64,000 nucleotides of DNA from the NCBI RefSeq assembly GCF_000756665.1, contig NZ_ARXV01000009.1, positions 80,717 to 144,716 of the forward strand, in the 5' to 3' direction. This document shows, one piece after another, positions 43,929-53,004 of this stretch. This DNA is from Alcanivorax nanhaiticus (GTDB taxonomy: Bacteria; Pseudomonadota; Gammaproteobacteria; Pseudomonadales; Alcanivoracaceae). The position numbers and the translations under genes are program-made. Numbering within the stretch: the first letter of the stretch is position 1; each line of letters opens with the position of its first letter. The notes beneath the pieces are model-generated. The model saw only the letters and a list, made by a program, of their open reading frames with translations, was not told where the DNA came from and did no database searches.

Positions 43929-45095
43929 ATGCCACCTCTTCCTCCCAACATCATGCAAGGACGCTGGCTTCGTTGGTGGTTGACCCTCTCTTTCGCGGTC
44001 ATGTTTACCAGCACGTTCCTGTTTAACTCCCGTATCGGCCTACTAAACGTACTGGACGTGCTGTTCTTCCTGCCATCACTCACATTGCTCACCCGGGCCA
44101 TGGTCAGTGGTGATCACCGGCTACTGACCTCTCCATTGCTGGTGCCCTTTTATCTATTACTGGGCTGGGCTCTGTTAAGTATGGCCTGGGCTGAGGACCC
44201 CAATACTTCAAGAACAGTGCGTGGTGTTGTGCAGCTGCTGGTCATGGTAGGCATCTTCCGCTGGCTGCATCTGTATTTCCGCAACACCTTCAAGCAGGCA
44301 CTGGCAAATGGTGCGCTTTGCGCCATGATCGTGGCCGCCATGGTCACGGTGAGTTACTACACCACCCAGCCGCTAAACAGCCCACTGTTCAGCGAGCCCG
44401 CCAACCTGATCTTCCGCCTGCCGTCACTGGATCCTTCTCTGGCCCTGATGGCCATGGTTGCACCCACGTTTATCCTGTTGTCCCAGGGCATCGAGGAAGG
44501 CCCGGGAGGCAAAGGTGCCCGCCGGTTTGCCGGTGCCATCATGGGCCTGCTGTTCATTGGTCTGGTCTCGCTTCCGCTGGGTTTGATGAGCCTGATGCTG
44601 GCGATCGCCTGGCTGGTTAGCCGTTCAACCCGCCCCTGGCTGGCAGTGATTCCTTTTCTCGCTGCGCTCTACCTGATGCTGCAAGGAGGTACCGATGTCA
44701 CAGTCAGCCGCTACTTCCTCCATCCCTTGATTGGTAATGGACTGAATCAGGAGAGCCTTAACGGTATCCTTGGGCATGAAGGGAGCAAACTGATTGAGCT
44801 GGCGCACCCTCGCAATCTGTTCCTTCTGCTGATACACAGCCTGGGGCTGGTAGGGCTGATTCTGTTTATCACCAGCTGGGGCAGTCCGTTAGCCGCCCTT
44901 CTGCAGCGGGGAAATTTCCAGAAATCACGCGGCACCTATACTATCGCCGTCGTGCCAGGCCTTTGCATGGCGTTTGCCGCAGGGACCTATCTGCTTGTGC
45001 CGTTCCATGCCAGCTGGATGAGCCTGTGGATACCGCTGGCATTGTTAATGGCTCGCTTGAGCGAACGTCCTTCTGCTCAACCCGAGCTTCGCTAG
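43929..45095 (+). CDS. O-antigen ligase/polymerase-like membrane protein (Wzy_C-type)
   Basis: 388 residues with about ten or eleven membrane helices. A periplasmic loop carries IGNGLNQES and later AHPRNLFLLLIHSLGLVGLILFI, which resembles the G-x-G / H-P-H-N block of O-antigen ligases and Wzy polymerases. Its place between hldE and lpxL in the LPS locus supports a role in O-antigen or core assembly. A second such protein lies at 45987-47180; which one is the true WaaL is unclear. AGGA precedes the start. Confidence 0.75.
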   Translation: MPPLPPNIMQGRWLRWWLTLSFAVMFTSTFLFNSRIGLLNVLDVLFFLPSLTLLTRAMVSGDHRLLTSPLLVPFYLLLGWALLSMAWAEDPNTSRTVRGVVQLLVMVGIFRWLHLYFRNTFKQALANGALCAMIVAAMVTVSYYTTQPLNSPLFSEPANLIFRLPSLDPSLALMAMVAPTFILLSQGIEEGPGGKGARRFAGAIMGLLFIGLVSLPLGLMSLMLAIAWLVSRSTRPWLAVIPFLAALYLMLQGGTDVTVSRYFLHPLIGNGLNQESLNGILGHEGSKLIELAHPRNLFLLLIHSLGLVGLILFITSWGSPLAALLQRGNFQKSRGTYTIAVVPGLCMAFAAGTYLLVPFHASWMSLWIPLALLMARLSERPSAQPELR

Positions 45096-45109
45096 CCTGA
45101 CGAAATCCC

Positions 45110-46024
45110 ATGGGAAAAAGAAAACAGCGCCCTACTCGCCTGAGCGACCCCCGCCTGATCCCGTCATGGATCGGCGTTGGCCTGTTCTGGCTTATTGGCC
45201 AGTTGCCATGGAGCATACTGCTTGCCACAGGTAGAGGACTTGGCAGGCTCGCCTGGCATCTCGCCAAATCGCGCCGCCATATCGCCACCACCAATATCCG
45301 CCTTTGTTTCCCGGAACTTTCCGAAGAAGAACAACAGGATCTGGCACATCGCTGTGTCATCAGCACGGGCGAAGCCATCCTGGAAATGGCCGGTAGCTTC
45401 AGTAATCATCGGATCAAGCTGGACAAGCGGCTTACCATCAAGGGAATGGAGCACATCAAAAAGGCACAGGCCGATGGCAAGGGCGTCTTGCTGCTGGGCA
45501 TGCACTTCAACTCACTGGATGTGGGTTCAAGGCTGCTGGGCTATGTGCATGACCTTCATGCGGTCTACCGGCCCAATGACAATCCAGTCATTGACCGCCT
45601 GATTAATCAGGGTCGCCTAAATTATGTAAAAAGCATTGTAGACCGGGCGGATATCCGTCAGATGATCCGTTTGCTGAAACGCGGCGAGGTGCTTTGGTAT
45701 GCCCCAGACCAGGATTACGGTATCAAGCACGCGGTGTTCGTGCCCTTCTTCGGCATTCCCGCCGCTACCATCACAGCCACCTCACGCATTGCTCGCATGA
45801 GCAAGGCGGCCGTTATCCCCTGCGCTCATTACCGCCTGCCCGGCGGCCGCTATGAAATTGAGTTTGGCCCTGCATTGGATCATTTCCCATGCGGCGATGA
45901 CGAACAGGATACGGCACGTATTAATAAGACCATCGAGCATTATGTTCGTAAATGCCCAGAGCAGTACCTATGGGTACACAAGCGCTTTAAACATCAACCG
46001 AATGGGGCCAAGCTTTACCGCTAA
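45110..46024 (+). CDS. Lipid A acyltransferase (LpxL/HtrB-like)
   Basis: 304 residues with an N-terminal membrane helix (about 23-44). The acyltransferase motif H-x4-D is in LLLGMHFNSLDVG, and the QDYG block is present as PDQDYGIKHAVFVPFFG. It adds a secondary acyl chain to Kdo2-lipid IVA at the inner membrane. 14 nt after the upstream gene. Its 3' end overlaps the convergent O-antigen-ligase-like gene by 38 bp. Confidence 0.92.
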   Translation: MGKRKQRPTRLSDPRLIPSWIGVGLFWLIGQLPWSILLATGRGLGRLAWHLAKSRRHIATTNIRLCFPELSEEEQQDLAHRCVISTGEAILEMAGSFSNHRIKLDKRLTIKGMEHIKKAQADGKGVLLLGMHFNSLDVGSRLLGYVHDLHAVYRPNDNPVIDRLINQGRLNYVKSIVDRADIRQMIRLLKRGEVLWYAPDQDYGIKHAVFVPFFGIPAATITATSRIARMSKAAVIPCAHYRLPGGRYEIEFGPALDHFPCGDDEQDTARINKTIEHYVRKCPEQYLWVHKRFKHQPNGAKLYR

Positions 46025-47180
46025 CCTCCTGAGAAACAGACAAACCCAACGCCAGACCAACAGGAAGCACGAATACCATCCACTCAGGCCCAGGGTAATC
46101 GAGTAGCAAGTTTCCATCCGTCAACATTGCAGCCAACCCGAAGCAAATCAAAAGCAACCCAACTGCAGACACTGGCCAACTATTCGCCCGGTAGAATACC
46201 CAGGCAGCCCGCATGTAAACCGCAGCCAGCAAGAATACCCCCACAGCCCCTCCCCAATAGAAGTGCCCAAGCCAGATATTGTGGGCGTGCTGCCAGCCAT
46301 AAACATCACTAAAATAAACGTAATTTTCATCGGTTAGGCCGTGACCAAACCACAGCGCTTCCGGCAAACGAACCAGCACAGACTCCCAGATCAGGAACCT
46401 GCCAGTATCCAGCCGAGCTAACCACGCCTCATCCTGGGCAAGCAAAAATGCAATTGCTGCTCCGAATACCACTACCGGTATTGCCCAGCGCCTCCAGCCA
46501 TGACTCGCTAAAAAAGCAGCAGCCATTGCCGTTACAAGCAAGCCCATAAAAGGACCTCTGCTTCGAGACAAAAGAAAAACCGCCATCAAAACCACTATAC
46601 AGACCAGCAAGATGGCCCTACCTCTCATAACCTGACCTTTTTCCAGTAGCAAAACACAGCCAAGCAACAGAGGAAATGCATAGTAGTACATCCCAATAAT
46701 AGGATGCCGAGCCTCGCCCAACGGCCTTATCCTCATGCTAAATTCATGCCCCTGGACGAAGTAAAATGTCAAAATTGATGCACAGGCAACTGCCGCTCCA
46801 GCTAATACAAAAACCAGCAGAGAGCCACTCTTCAGTTTCGCGCTCGCCACTCCCCAAGCAATCAACGGGACAAAAAGGAAGGCTTGCATCACTGGTCTGA
46901 ACATATCAACCGAGGCATCAATCGGCCCACTCCAAGCAGACCACCTCACCATGTAATAAATACCGTAGGCCAAGAAGGCGATCAGCAGAAATGGATCGAC
47001 ACGAACACTCGACGCTCTGCCTCGAACAAGCAGAAAAATAGCGAAAATTCCTAACAAGGGCTCAAATACGGAGGAAATCTTCCCTCCTCCCCTCTCAAGA
47101 CCGATCAGGCAAAAAAGAATAAACAGAGATGCAAAAAGAACATTTTCAGCACAAGCAGAGCGCTTCAGAAAACTCGACAT
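45987..47180 (-). CDS. O-antigen ligase-like membrane protein (WaaL-like)
   Basis: 397 residues from the ATG at 47180; a TTG at 47198 that overlaps the upstream stop is an alternative. About eleven membrane helices, with the periplasmic loop FGHGLTDENYVYFSDVYGWQHAHNIWLGHFYWGG. That loop carries the H-x-H-N motif typical of WaaL ligases, so this is the better WaaL candidate of the two. The 3' end overlaps lpxL by 38 bp on the opposite strand. Codon use looks more AT-rich than in the flanking genes. Confidence 0.8.
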   Translation of the reverse strand: MSSFLKRSACAENVLFASLFILFCLIGLERGGGKISSVFEPLLGIFAIFLLVRGRASSVRVDPFLLIAFLAYGIYYMVRWSAWSGPIDASVDMFRPVMQAFLFVPLIAWGVASAKLKSGSLLVFVLAGAAVACASILTFYFVQGHEFSMRIRPLGEARHPIIGMYYYAFPLLLGCVLLLEKGQVMRGRAILLVCIVVLMAVFLLSRSRGPFMGLLVTAMAAAFLASHGWRRWAIPVVVFGAAIAFLLAQDEAWLARLDTGRFLIWESVLVRLPEALWFGHGLTDENYVYFSDVYGWQHAHNIWLGHFYWGGAVGVFLLAAVYMRAAWVFYRANSWPVSAVGLLLICFGLAAMLTDGNLLLDYPGPEWMVFVLPVGLALGLSVSQEVSGKAWPHSVDV

Positions 47181-47194
47181 GACAAGCCCGTTAT

Positions 47195-48316
47195 TCAAAG
47201 AAGAAGATAGCTTTTTAGGATTTCATCGAAGTCATAACGCTCGGGCATAACCTGTCTGCCTTTTTCATCAGACTGCAGGACTTGATCCATTAGCCGAGCC
47301 AAGGCGTCCACATCCCCGGCCTCAAACATACATTCCGGGTTGGCTTCCATTATCTCTTCAAAGCCACTAACTCTGGATGCGATCACAGGAAGCCCAAGAC
47401 TCATGGCCTCCAGCAAGGCAAGACCAAACCCTTCATGGAACGAGGCACCAACGTAGAGGTCGGCCTCCCGGACGATACGAAAGGGGGGCTTTACATAGCC
47501 AGCAAGATACACCTGGTCATCCAAACCCAATTCCCTGATAAGGCGAGATATAGCCTCTCTCTCCTTACCCTCTCCAACAATCACCAAGTCGTGAGTATGA
47601 CTAGCGTCGGATTTCGCATAGGCACGAATCAGGACATCAAAACCCTTAACCTTGACCAATCTCCCCACAGAAACAATATAAGGGCGGGAATGATTCATGG
47701 ATGGCGCTGTCTTGGAAGCCTCAAGCAATGCGGATACATTCACTCCATTTCCGATCACTGCCACAACCCCTTTACCACCCACCACTTTCAAGTAGTCATC
47801 CCTGACTGCTTTTGAAACGGCAACCCTTTTACCCCTCTCATAGCACCCAGCAATGAGTTTGTAGCGAATCCGCCTTACCCAACCTCCACTTCCCCCTGCA
47901 TGCTCGCTCTGTATCTCATGCATCACCTTAACAAGGTTTGGATGGCAAACACCTCTGAAAGCCGCAGCAACCTTGAAACCATGAATAACAATCATATCTT
48001 CGTTACTCACGCCTAAATCCAACATTAAATTTTCAAAAATAGTCCGATTTCTTTTCTCTGCAAAAAGGTTCCCAATGCCCTTTAAAAAAGGTCTGAATAT
48101 CGCATATAGAAGCCGCATAACCAGACCGGACTCTGCATTATCCAAGTTAAGATAATGAACCTTATCCTGTAGATCCTCGGGCAACTCTCCCTTCCTGCTG
48201 GTCAGCACGATGTGCACCTCACATCCAGCGGAAAGAAACATTCTGGCATGCTCGACGATGACGGAGTTCAGCCCTCCGATTTTCATACTGCCAGTTACTA
48301 GCAAAACTTTTTTCAT
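47195..48316 (-). CDS. Glycosyltransferase family 4 (LPS core or O-unit)
   Basis: 373 residues, GT-B fold. N-terminal VLLVTGSMKIGGLNSVIVEHARM, middle YIVSVGRLVKVKGFDVLIRAYA, and the C-terminal GT4 E-x7-E box in ASFHEGFGLALLEAMSLGLPVIAS. It transfers a sugar from a nucleotide donor in the cytoplasm, most likely to the LPS core. The donor and linkage cannot be read. The gene is clearly more AT-rich than its surroundings, as is common for outer-core genes acquired by transfer. The ATG at 48316 follows a GTG that could add one residue. Confidence 0.88.
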   Translation of the reverse strand: MKKVLLVTGSMKIGGLNSVIVEHARMFLSAGCEVHIVLTSRKGELPEDLQDKVHYLNLDNAESGLVMRLLYAIFRPFLKGIGNLFAEKRNRTIFENLMLDLGVSNEDMIVIHGFKVAAAFRGVCHPNLVKVMHEIQSEHAGGSGGWVRRIRYKLIAGCYERGKRVAVSKAVRDDYLKVVGGKGVVAVIGNGVNVSALLEASKTAPSMNHSRPYIVSVGRLVKVKGFDVLIRAYAKSDASHTHDLVIVGEGKEREAISRLIRELGLDDQVYLAGYVKPPFRIVREADLYVGASFHEGFGLALLEAMSLGLPVIASRVSGFEEIMEANPECMFEAGDVDALARLMDQVLQSDEKGRQVMPERYDFDEILKSYLLL

Positions 48317-48406
48317 CACTCTACTCGTTTGCGCTCAGGAATGACCTGCTACCCAAGCCCCGCCCCTTTCTGTAGCATAACGCTTTTGTGGTTGAGCCAT
48401 CCCAAA

Positions 48407-49249
48407 ATGACTGATTCACACTTAACCATCGAGTTCCACTGCGAGTCAGCTCGCCAGGCTGCCATTGCAGAGGCTGTCCCACTCCTGCTTTCCAGTCAGG
48501 ATGGCTGGCTGTCGATCAAGAAAAATGACCGCAACACCATCGCTTATCACTCCGAACTAGGCGTTTACTTCAAGAGTTTTAACCGAAATCCAGTGACAGA
48601 ACGGTTAAAGGGTGTTTTTTCAGGAGGCAGAGCCCAACGCACACTCAAAGGCACCCGACTCCTTCAGGCTGCCAACTGTCTGGCGCCTGATATTCTAGCA
48701 ACAGGGCAATACTCCCATAATGATTTCATCATTATGGAAGCCCTCAACGGCCCCCCCTTCCTTAACACCCTTGAAAGCTACCTCAAAGACAAACCCGGTA
48801 GTCATTGGCGCCACGACCTGTTTCGTGAGCTCGGCTTCACCATAGGCAAAATGCATGCTCAGGGCATTATTCATGGTGATTTGCGTGGCAACAATGTGGT
48901 GATTGTACCCGATGACGACTGTTACCGCCTCGCCATGATCGATAATGAACGGACTCGAAAGGCATTTCGCTTCAACCGGGAACAGCGCCGAAACCTTAAA
49001 CAAATCATGTTGTTCGGCCCCCATTACATTACTGCTGCCGAGCGAGATATGTTCTTTGACTGCTACTTTCATGCATTTCCTCACTCGCCATCCAGTGCAC
49101 AATCCATTGTTAAGCGCACCTTCGACGAAGTTGAAAAGCATTTTCAGCGCAAGGGCATCGTACAAGGGACGCCTCTTGAGCCAATCAATTACTGGCCAAT
49201 TATCAGGTCACTACCGCCGCTGGAGGTCAGTCGGCACAGAAGCGGCTAA
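48407..49249 (+). CDS. LPS core kinase-like protein (RfaP/KdkA/InaA fold), rightward
   Basis: 280 residues from the ATG at 48407; the longer frame to 48329 has no ribosome binding site. Protein-kinase-like fold of the LPS kinase group: a Lys in GVYFKSFNRNP, the catalytic loop IIHGDLRGNNVVIV and the metal-binding IDNERTRK in place of DFG. Expected to phosphorylate a core sugar at the cytoplasmic side. It is divergent from the GT4 gene and its end overlaps the next, leftward kinase-like gene by 23 bp. Confidence 0.8.
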   Translation: MTDSHLTIEFHCESARQAAIAEAVPLLLSSQDGWLSIKKNDRNTIAYHSELGVYFKSFNRNPVTERLKGVFSGGRAQRTLKGTRLLQAANCLAPDILATGQYSHNDFIIMEALNGPPFLNTLESYLKDKPGSHWRHDLFRELGFTIGKMHAQGIIHGDLRGNNVVIVPDDDCYRLAMIDNERTRKAFRFNREQRRNLKQIMLFGPHYITAAERDMFFDCYFHAFPHSPSSAQSIVKRTFDEVEKHFQRKGIVQGTPLEPINYWPIIRSLPPLEVSRHRSG

Positions 49250-49946
49250 CTATTTCGCTGACCTGATCAGCGTTAGCTCCGCTCAACCCTGCCTCACCAC
49301 AGTACCCTGCTACCCAGGCACTAGTCAGAGGCGAGGTCAGCCGCAATCCGCTGCGATGGTTTCTGAACCAGGCTCTTTCCAGCGACGTCATGGCTCGCGC
49401 CTCACGCCATCCTGGGGACAACAGAGGCTTCTCCCTATCAAGCAAAATCAGCTCTTCGTTGTTGACCATGAAATCCTTGGCCCTAAGCGGCTCATAGCCG
49501 CCCAGCTTGTGCAACATCGCAGCTATCCTGCCATAGCCCGCTGCCAATCCGATACGAGCGGGATCATCAGACATCAACGCATCTTCAAGGCTAACACCCT
49601 CAACCGCTGCAGAGAGCATAACGCCACAAACAGGCAACCCCAGGGTGTAGCGAGTACCATAGCCAAGAATTGGGATCACAGTAATCCCCGCTTCCCGCAG
49701 GCGAAGCAAATTTCTAGCTTCCAAATCTACTGATGAACACCATGCTCGCGCCAAACAGAGCCGAGGAAGCAATACCTTCCAGCGCTCTCGACTACTCACC
49801 TTAAGGAAAACGTCCTGCCCCTGATATTTTCCGCTATAGACCTTCGTCAACGTCCCCTTTCCGGAAACCACATCAGGCTCAACGTCAAAAAGCGCCAGCT
49901 CATTTACCAGATCGTCGGCGGCTTCTCCCCGGGTTATCCAGCTCAA
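49227..49946 (-). CDS. Kinase-fold LPS core protein, degenerate active site
   Basis: 239 residues. The start TTG at 49946 overlaps the upstream TGA (TTGA), with GGGGAG 6 nt before it. N-lobe Lys in QDVFLKVSSRERWKVLL; the catalytic loop reads RAKDFMVNNEELILLDREKP, where the usual H-x-D is replaced by A-K-D and DFG by DRE. It may be a weak kinase or a pseudokinase. P. aeruginosa has the kinase-like WapP and WapQ at the corresponding place, so a WapQ-like role is possible. Confidence 0.72.
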   Translation of the reverse strand: MSWITRGEAADDLVNELALFDVEPDVVSGKGTLTKVYSGKYQGQDVFLKVSSRERWKVLLPRLCLARAWCSSVDLEARNLLRLREAGITVIPILGYGTRYTLGLPVCGVMLSAAVEGVSLEDALMSDDPARIGLAAGYGRIAAMLHKLGGYEPLRAKDFMVNNEELILLDREKPLLSPGWREARAMTSLERAWFRNHRSGLRLTSPLTSAWVAGYCGEAGLSGANADQVSEIVSRFCAD

Positions 49947-51085
49947 AACGACTCCCCTCGCAGAATCTCATCCAGGCGTTTGCGCATCCTCGCCGGGTAT
50001 TCAGGCGTGTAATCAGGCCAACGTCCAGGCACCAAATAAGCCTCACCCAGCCAGGCGACGAAGTGCCGGATCAGCTCTTCATCAAAGTCCAAACCATCGG
50101 GATTCTGCAACAGCGCTGCCAACTCATTTTCATTATCAGCATGAGACACCAGCCCCTCTATGTTGTAGCAGGCATTCCCCAAGGTAATCACAGGCCTTCC
50201 CAACAGCAGGCTTTCGATGCCGACGGTAGAGTTAATGGTGATCACTCCGAGAGACTTCTCTATGAGCTGCTGGGTGTCATTCGCATTGGCATAAAGAATT
50301 CTCGGATGGCGCCCATGAAGCTCTGGATAACTTCGCTTGGAGGTAGGGTGCTCTTTGACGACAAAAACAGTGTCGGAAGGCAAGCTGTCGACGGTCTTTT
50401 CAAGCACATCATGCAAGCGCTCCATCGACTTGATCCACGGCGAGTGAATCAAAATTTGCGTATCATCATAAACTTGAAACGGAACGAAAATATATCGCTC
50501 CGGCAGGGTGATAGGCTCGCCTACAGGAGTGCGAGGCGGGCGCCTCACCAAGTTGCTGTCGACCTTCATACCCTGCGGCTGATAGGCCCGATAGAACTCT
50601 GGCTTCCGAGGCATGCCGTTGGCAAAGTTAATGCCTTCACCATCAAGCACCATCGTGTTCGGCAAATAACCAAGTTCCAGATAAGCCAGTTTAATACCTT
50701 CAGCTTTGGCCCAGGCAATAACCGCTTTTTGTTTGTAATGCTCCCCATTGAGAACAAAAAGAACATCCGGTCTGCGCTGGTCAGCCTCCCGAAATATTCC
50801 TGCCATAAGGTGGGCTATTCGTAGCGCCAACCCAAACTGGAACCATCGGCCATGAGCACCATTATTGAGCCTTCCCTTATCTACACGAAAACTTAGCCAC
50901 TCCGGCAACCGATCACGATTCTTCCACACCCAGCAAAGGGCACGCACCGTCTCCCCCCAACCGGGGTGCTTGGCATTCAACACGACCCCATCAACCGGCA
51001 TTTCTGATTTCAATGCAAGAAAGTGCTTCTCTTGATTTCGACTCATTGCCAGGAACAGCACATAGGGCAACGTCCTGCTCATCAT
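49943..51085 (-). CDS. KpsS/KpsC-like capsule-type glycosyltransferase
   Basis: 380 residues. The C-terminal half matches the Capsule_synth family: FVVKEHPTSKRSYPEL, then ITINSTVGIESLLLGRPVITLGN. KpsS and KpsC are beta-Kdo transferases that build the lipid anchor of group 2 capsules; homologues also occur in LPS loci. Here it lies among core kinases with 1- and 4-base overlaps to both neighbours, so the product is probably part of the LPS. Two adjacent ATGs (51085 and 51082) follow AGGAGG; the second has the better spacing. Confidence 0.78.
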   Translation of the reverse strand: MMSRTLPYVLFLAMSRNQEKHFLALKSEMPVDGVVLNAKHPGWGETVRALCWVWKNRDRLPEWLSFRVDKGRLNNGAHGRWFQFGLALRIAHLMAGIFREADQRRPDVLFVLNGEHYKQKAVIAWAKAEGIKLAYLELGYLPNTMVLDGEGINFANGMPRKPEFYRAYQPQGMKVDSNLVRRPPRTPVGEPITLPERYIFVPFQVYDDTQILIHSPWIKSMERLHDVLEKTVDSLPSDTVFVVKEHPTSKRSYPELHGRHPRILYANANDTQQLIEKSLGVITINSTVGIESLLLGRPVITLGNACYNIEGLVSHADNENELAALLQNPDGLDFDEELIRHFVAWLGEAYLVPGRWPDYTPEYPARMRKRLDEILRGESF

Positions 51086-53004
51086 CAGCCTCCTGTTTTC
51101 TGTCGAGGAGAAAAGGCACTATCACTAATCAAGCCACGCTTCTCCAATGCTGCGTAGAGTAATGCTTCCTGATAACCCGCTTCAGCAGGGGGCAACTTCT
51201 CGATAATGTGATCCTCTGCATCCAGCCGATAGCGATAACCATAGATAAGGTCGACCATGATTTTGTTATTCGCATCCAGCAGACTTGCGTTAGAAGGCGC
51301 ATTACCTTTGCGTGTTTGCGAGTAAAGAAGCAGAGGACGATGGTTCGCGCCATGCAGAAGAGAACGACCAAAGATGCTTGATTCACAATGCACCCCCAAC
51401 AAATCCAGCACCGTTGGCATTACATCGAAATGGGTTGAGCGAGCCACTTCTCCCGCCGGTAAAGCAGGATGACACATCATTAAGGGCGTGCGTACTTGCC
51501 CATTAACGCTCGAGCTCGAATGAGAGACGTAGCCAAATTCACCAAAACTCTGACCGTGGTCTCCAGTATAAATAATAAGCGTGTTACTCAGATCTCGGCG
51601 CTCACCCAACGCGTCAATAAATGCTGCCAGCACAGAATCCGCTTCCTCAGCAGCATTACAAAAACTGACCTCTCGGCCCTCACCCTCATGGCGGCCAAAT
51701 CGCGCCTTGTTGACCACCTGATAAGGGGAGTGAGTTTGCTCGTTCTTCAAATGCAGGAAAAACGGTCCATCACCCAATGATTCGTTGATGGCATCAACAC
51801 TGTCCAGGAAAGCATAATCCCCACGCCCCGGGTCCAACCCTAACGAATCACGATCAAGCACTTCATCAAATCCTGCCTCTCCCAAAATATCGCAAAGATT
51901 AAAAAAACGGGTACGCGATATCATCATATAAGCGGTGCGATACCCCTGAGCCTTGAGCAAAGGCAGGAATGGATACTCACCATTTACAGGATAATTTCCC
52001 TGATAGAGATGCTGTATTGCACGATTCGTGTTTGGGCAGCAGGCATAATGCATTTTCGAAACGAGAGACCTGCTTGCCAATGCCTCCATAAATTCCAGTC
52101 TTGCTCCATTTTTCTTGGCCGGATAGATAGAGTCTCTAGCCAATGATTCCATAGTAATCAGAATCACGTTAGCCCCACGGCACAATCCAAAACTTTCACT
52201 GGGCGACGGGGGTGCCAACGGCAACGCGACATGACGCTGCCGATCCTCATCATTCAGATCTACAGAGCCGGGATTCAACCGCGCGCCATGAATGAAGTCT
52301 CTCACCGGTGAACGCACGGTAAAAAATGGCGCATCAAAAAACTGTGCCAACAGCTTCAGCGCCATCACACCGAGCAACAACGCTCCGCCAGCCACCGCCT
52401 GCCACCATGACCAATCCACATCTGCATCCGCCAGAAAACCGATCAAGGCAGCAATCCCTGCCAGCACGCTCAACCAGACAGGCGCCCCAATCAAGCGGAA
52501 ACGACTCTTTGTGACTCCCATTAGGAACAAGACAAAGAGGGCGGCAAACGCTACGTCCCTGACGCTGGAGCTGCCAGCCATCTGGGCATAGATCGCCACC
52601 AAAAAAGCGACAACCGCCAGGGGCGCCGCCAAAAACCAGGAGCGCTTAACCAACGCGTCCATTATCTCCCGGGAATCACCGGAAAAGCTCTCGGCCCCCT
52701 GCAGAAAGATCTTCAGGTTATTCAGGTTCACTTCGAAACCAAAAAGATGAACCAGCACCACGTCCAGCCACATGATCATCAATGACAATCCGACCAGAGC
52801 GACCAGAAAACCATAAATCACTGGCCAGGGGGCAGCCATCGAAACCACCGTAGAAACCAGACACAACACCCAGACATCATCCAGCCGAGGACGAGTATCA
52901 ACATAGTTTCGCAACGCATAAATTTTGCGCTGCATATACACAATCGCCAACGCCCCCCAGAAAATCAGCGTTAACGACAAGCCAACATGAGACCATTGAG
53001 ACAT
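51085..53004 (-). CDS. LTA-synthase/sulfatase-like membrane phosphotransferase
   Basis: 639 residues from the ATG at 53004, overlapping the upstream stop (TGATG). Five or so membrane helices (to about 235), then an extracytoplasmic alkaline-phosphatase-fold domain: NVILITMESLARDS at the nucleophile position, YTGDHGQSFGEFG and a C-terminal THFDVMPTVLDLLGVH metal site. Enzymes of this build transfer phosphoglycerol or phosphoethanolamine to glycans or lipid A. In this locus a phospho-decoration of the core or O-chain is the likely job. The nucleophile (Thr or Ser near MES) needs structural checking. Confidence 0.78.
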   Translation of the reverse strand: MSQWSHVGLSLTLIFWGALAIVYMQRKIYALRNYVDTRPRLDDVWVLCLVSTVVSMAAPWPVIYGFLVALVGLSLMIMWLDVVLVHLFGFEVNLNNLKIFLQGAESFSGDSREIMDALVKRSWFLAAPLAVVAFLVAIYAQMAGSSSVRDVAFAALFVLFLMGVTKSRFRLIGAPVWLSVLAGIAALIGFLADADVDWSWWQAVAGGALLLGVMALKLLAQFFDAPFFTVRSPVRDFIHGARLNPGSVDLNDEDRQRHVALPLAPPSPSESFGLCRGANVILITMESLARDSIYPAKKNGARLEFMEALASRSLVSKMHYACCPNTNRAIQHLYQGNYPVNGEYPFLPLLKAQGYRTAYMMISRTRFFNLCDILGEAGFDEVLDRDSLGLDPGRGDYAFLDSVDAINESLGDGPFFLHLKNEQTHSPYQVVNKARFGRHEGEGREVSFCNAAEEADSVLAAFIDALGERRDLSNTLIIYTGDHGQSFGEFGYVSHSSSSVNGQVRTPLMMCHPALPAGEVARSTHFDVMPTVLDLLGVHCESSIFGRSLLHGANHRPLLLYSQTRKGNAPSNASLLDANNKIMVDLIYGYRYRLDAEDHIIEKLPPAEAGYQEALLYAALEKRGLISDSAFSPRQKTGG

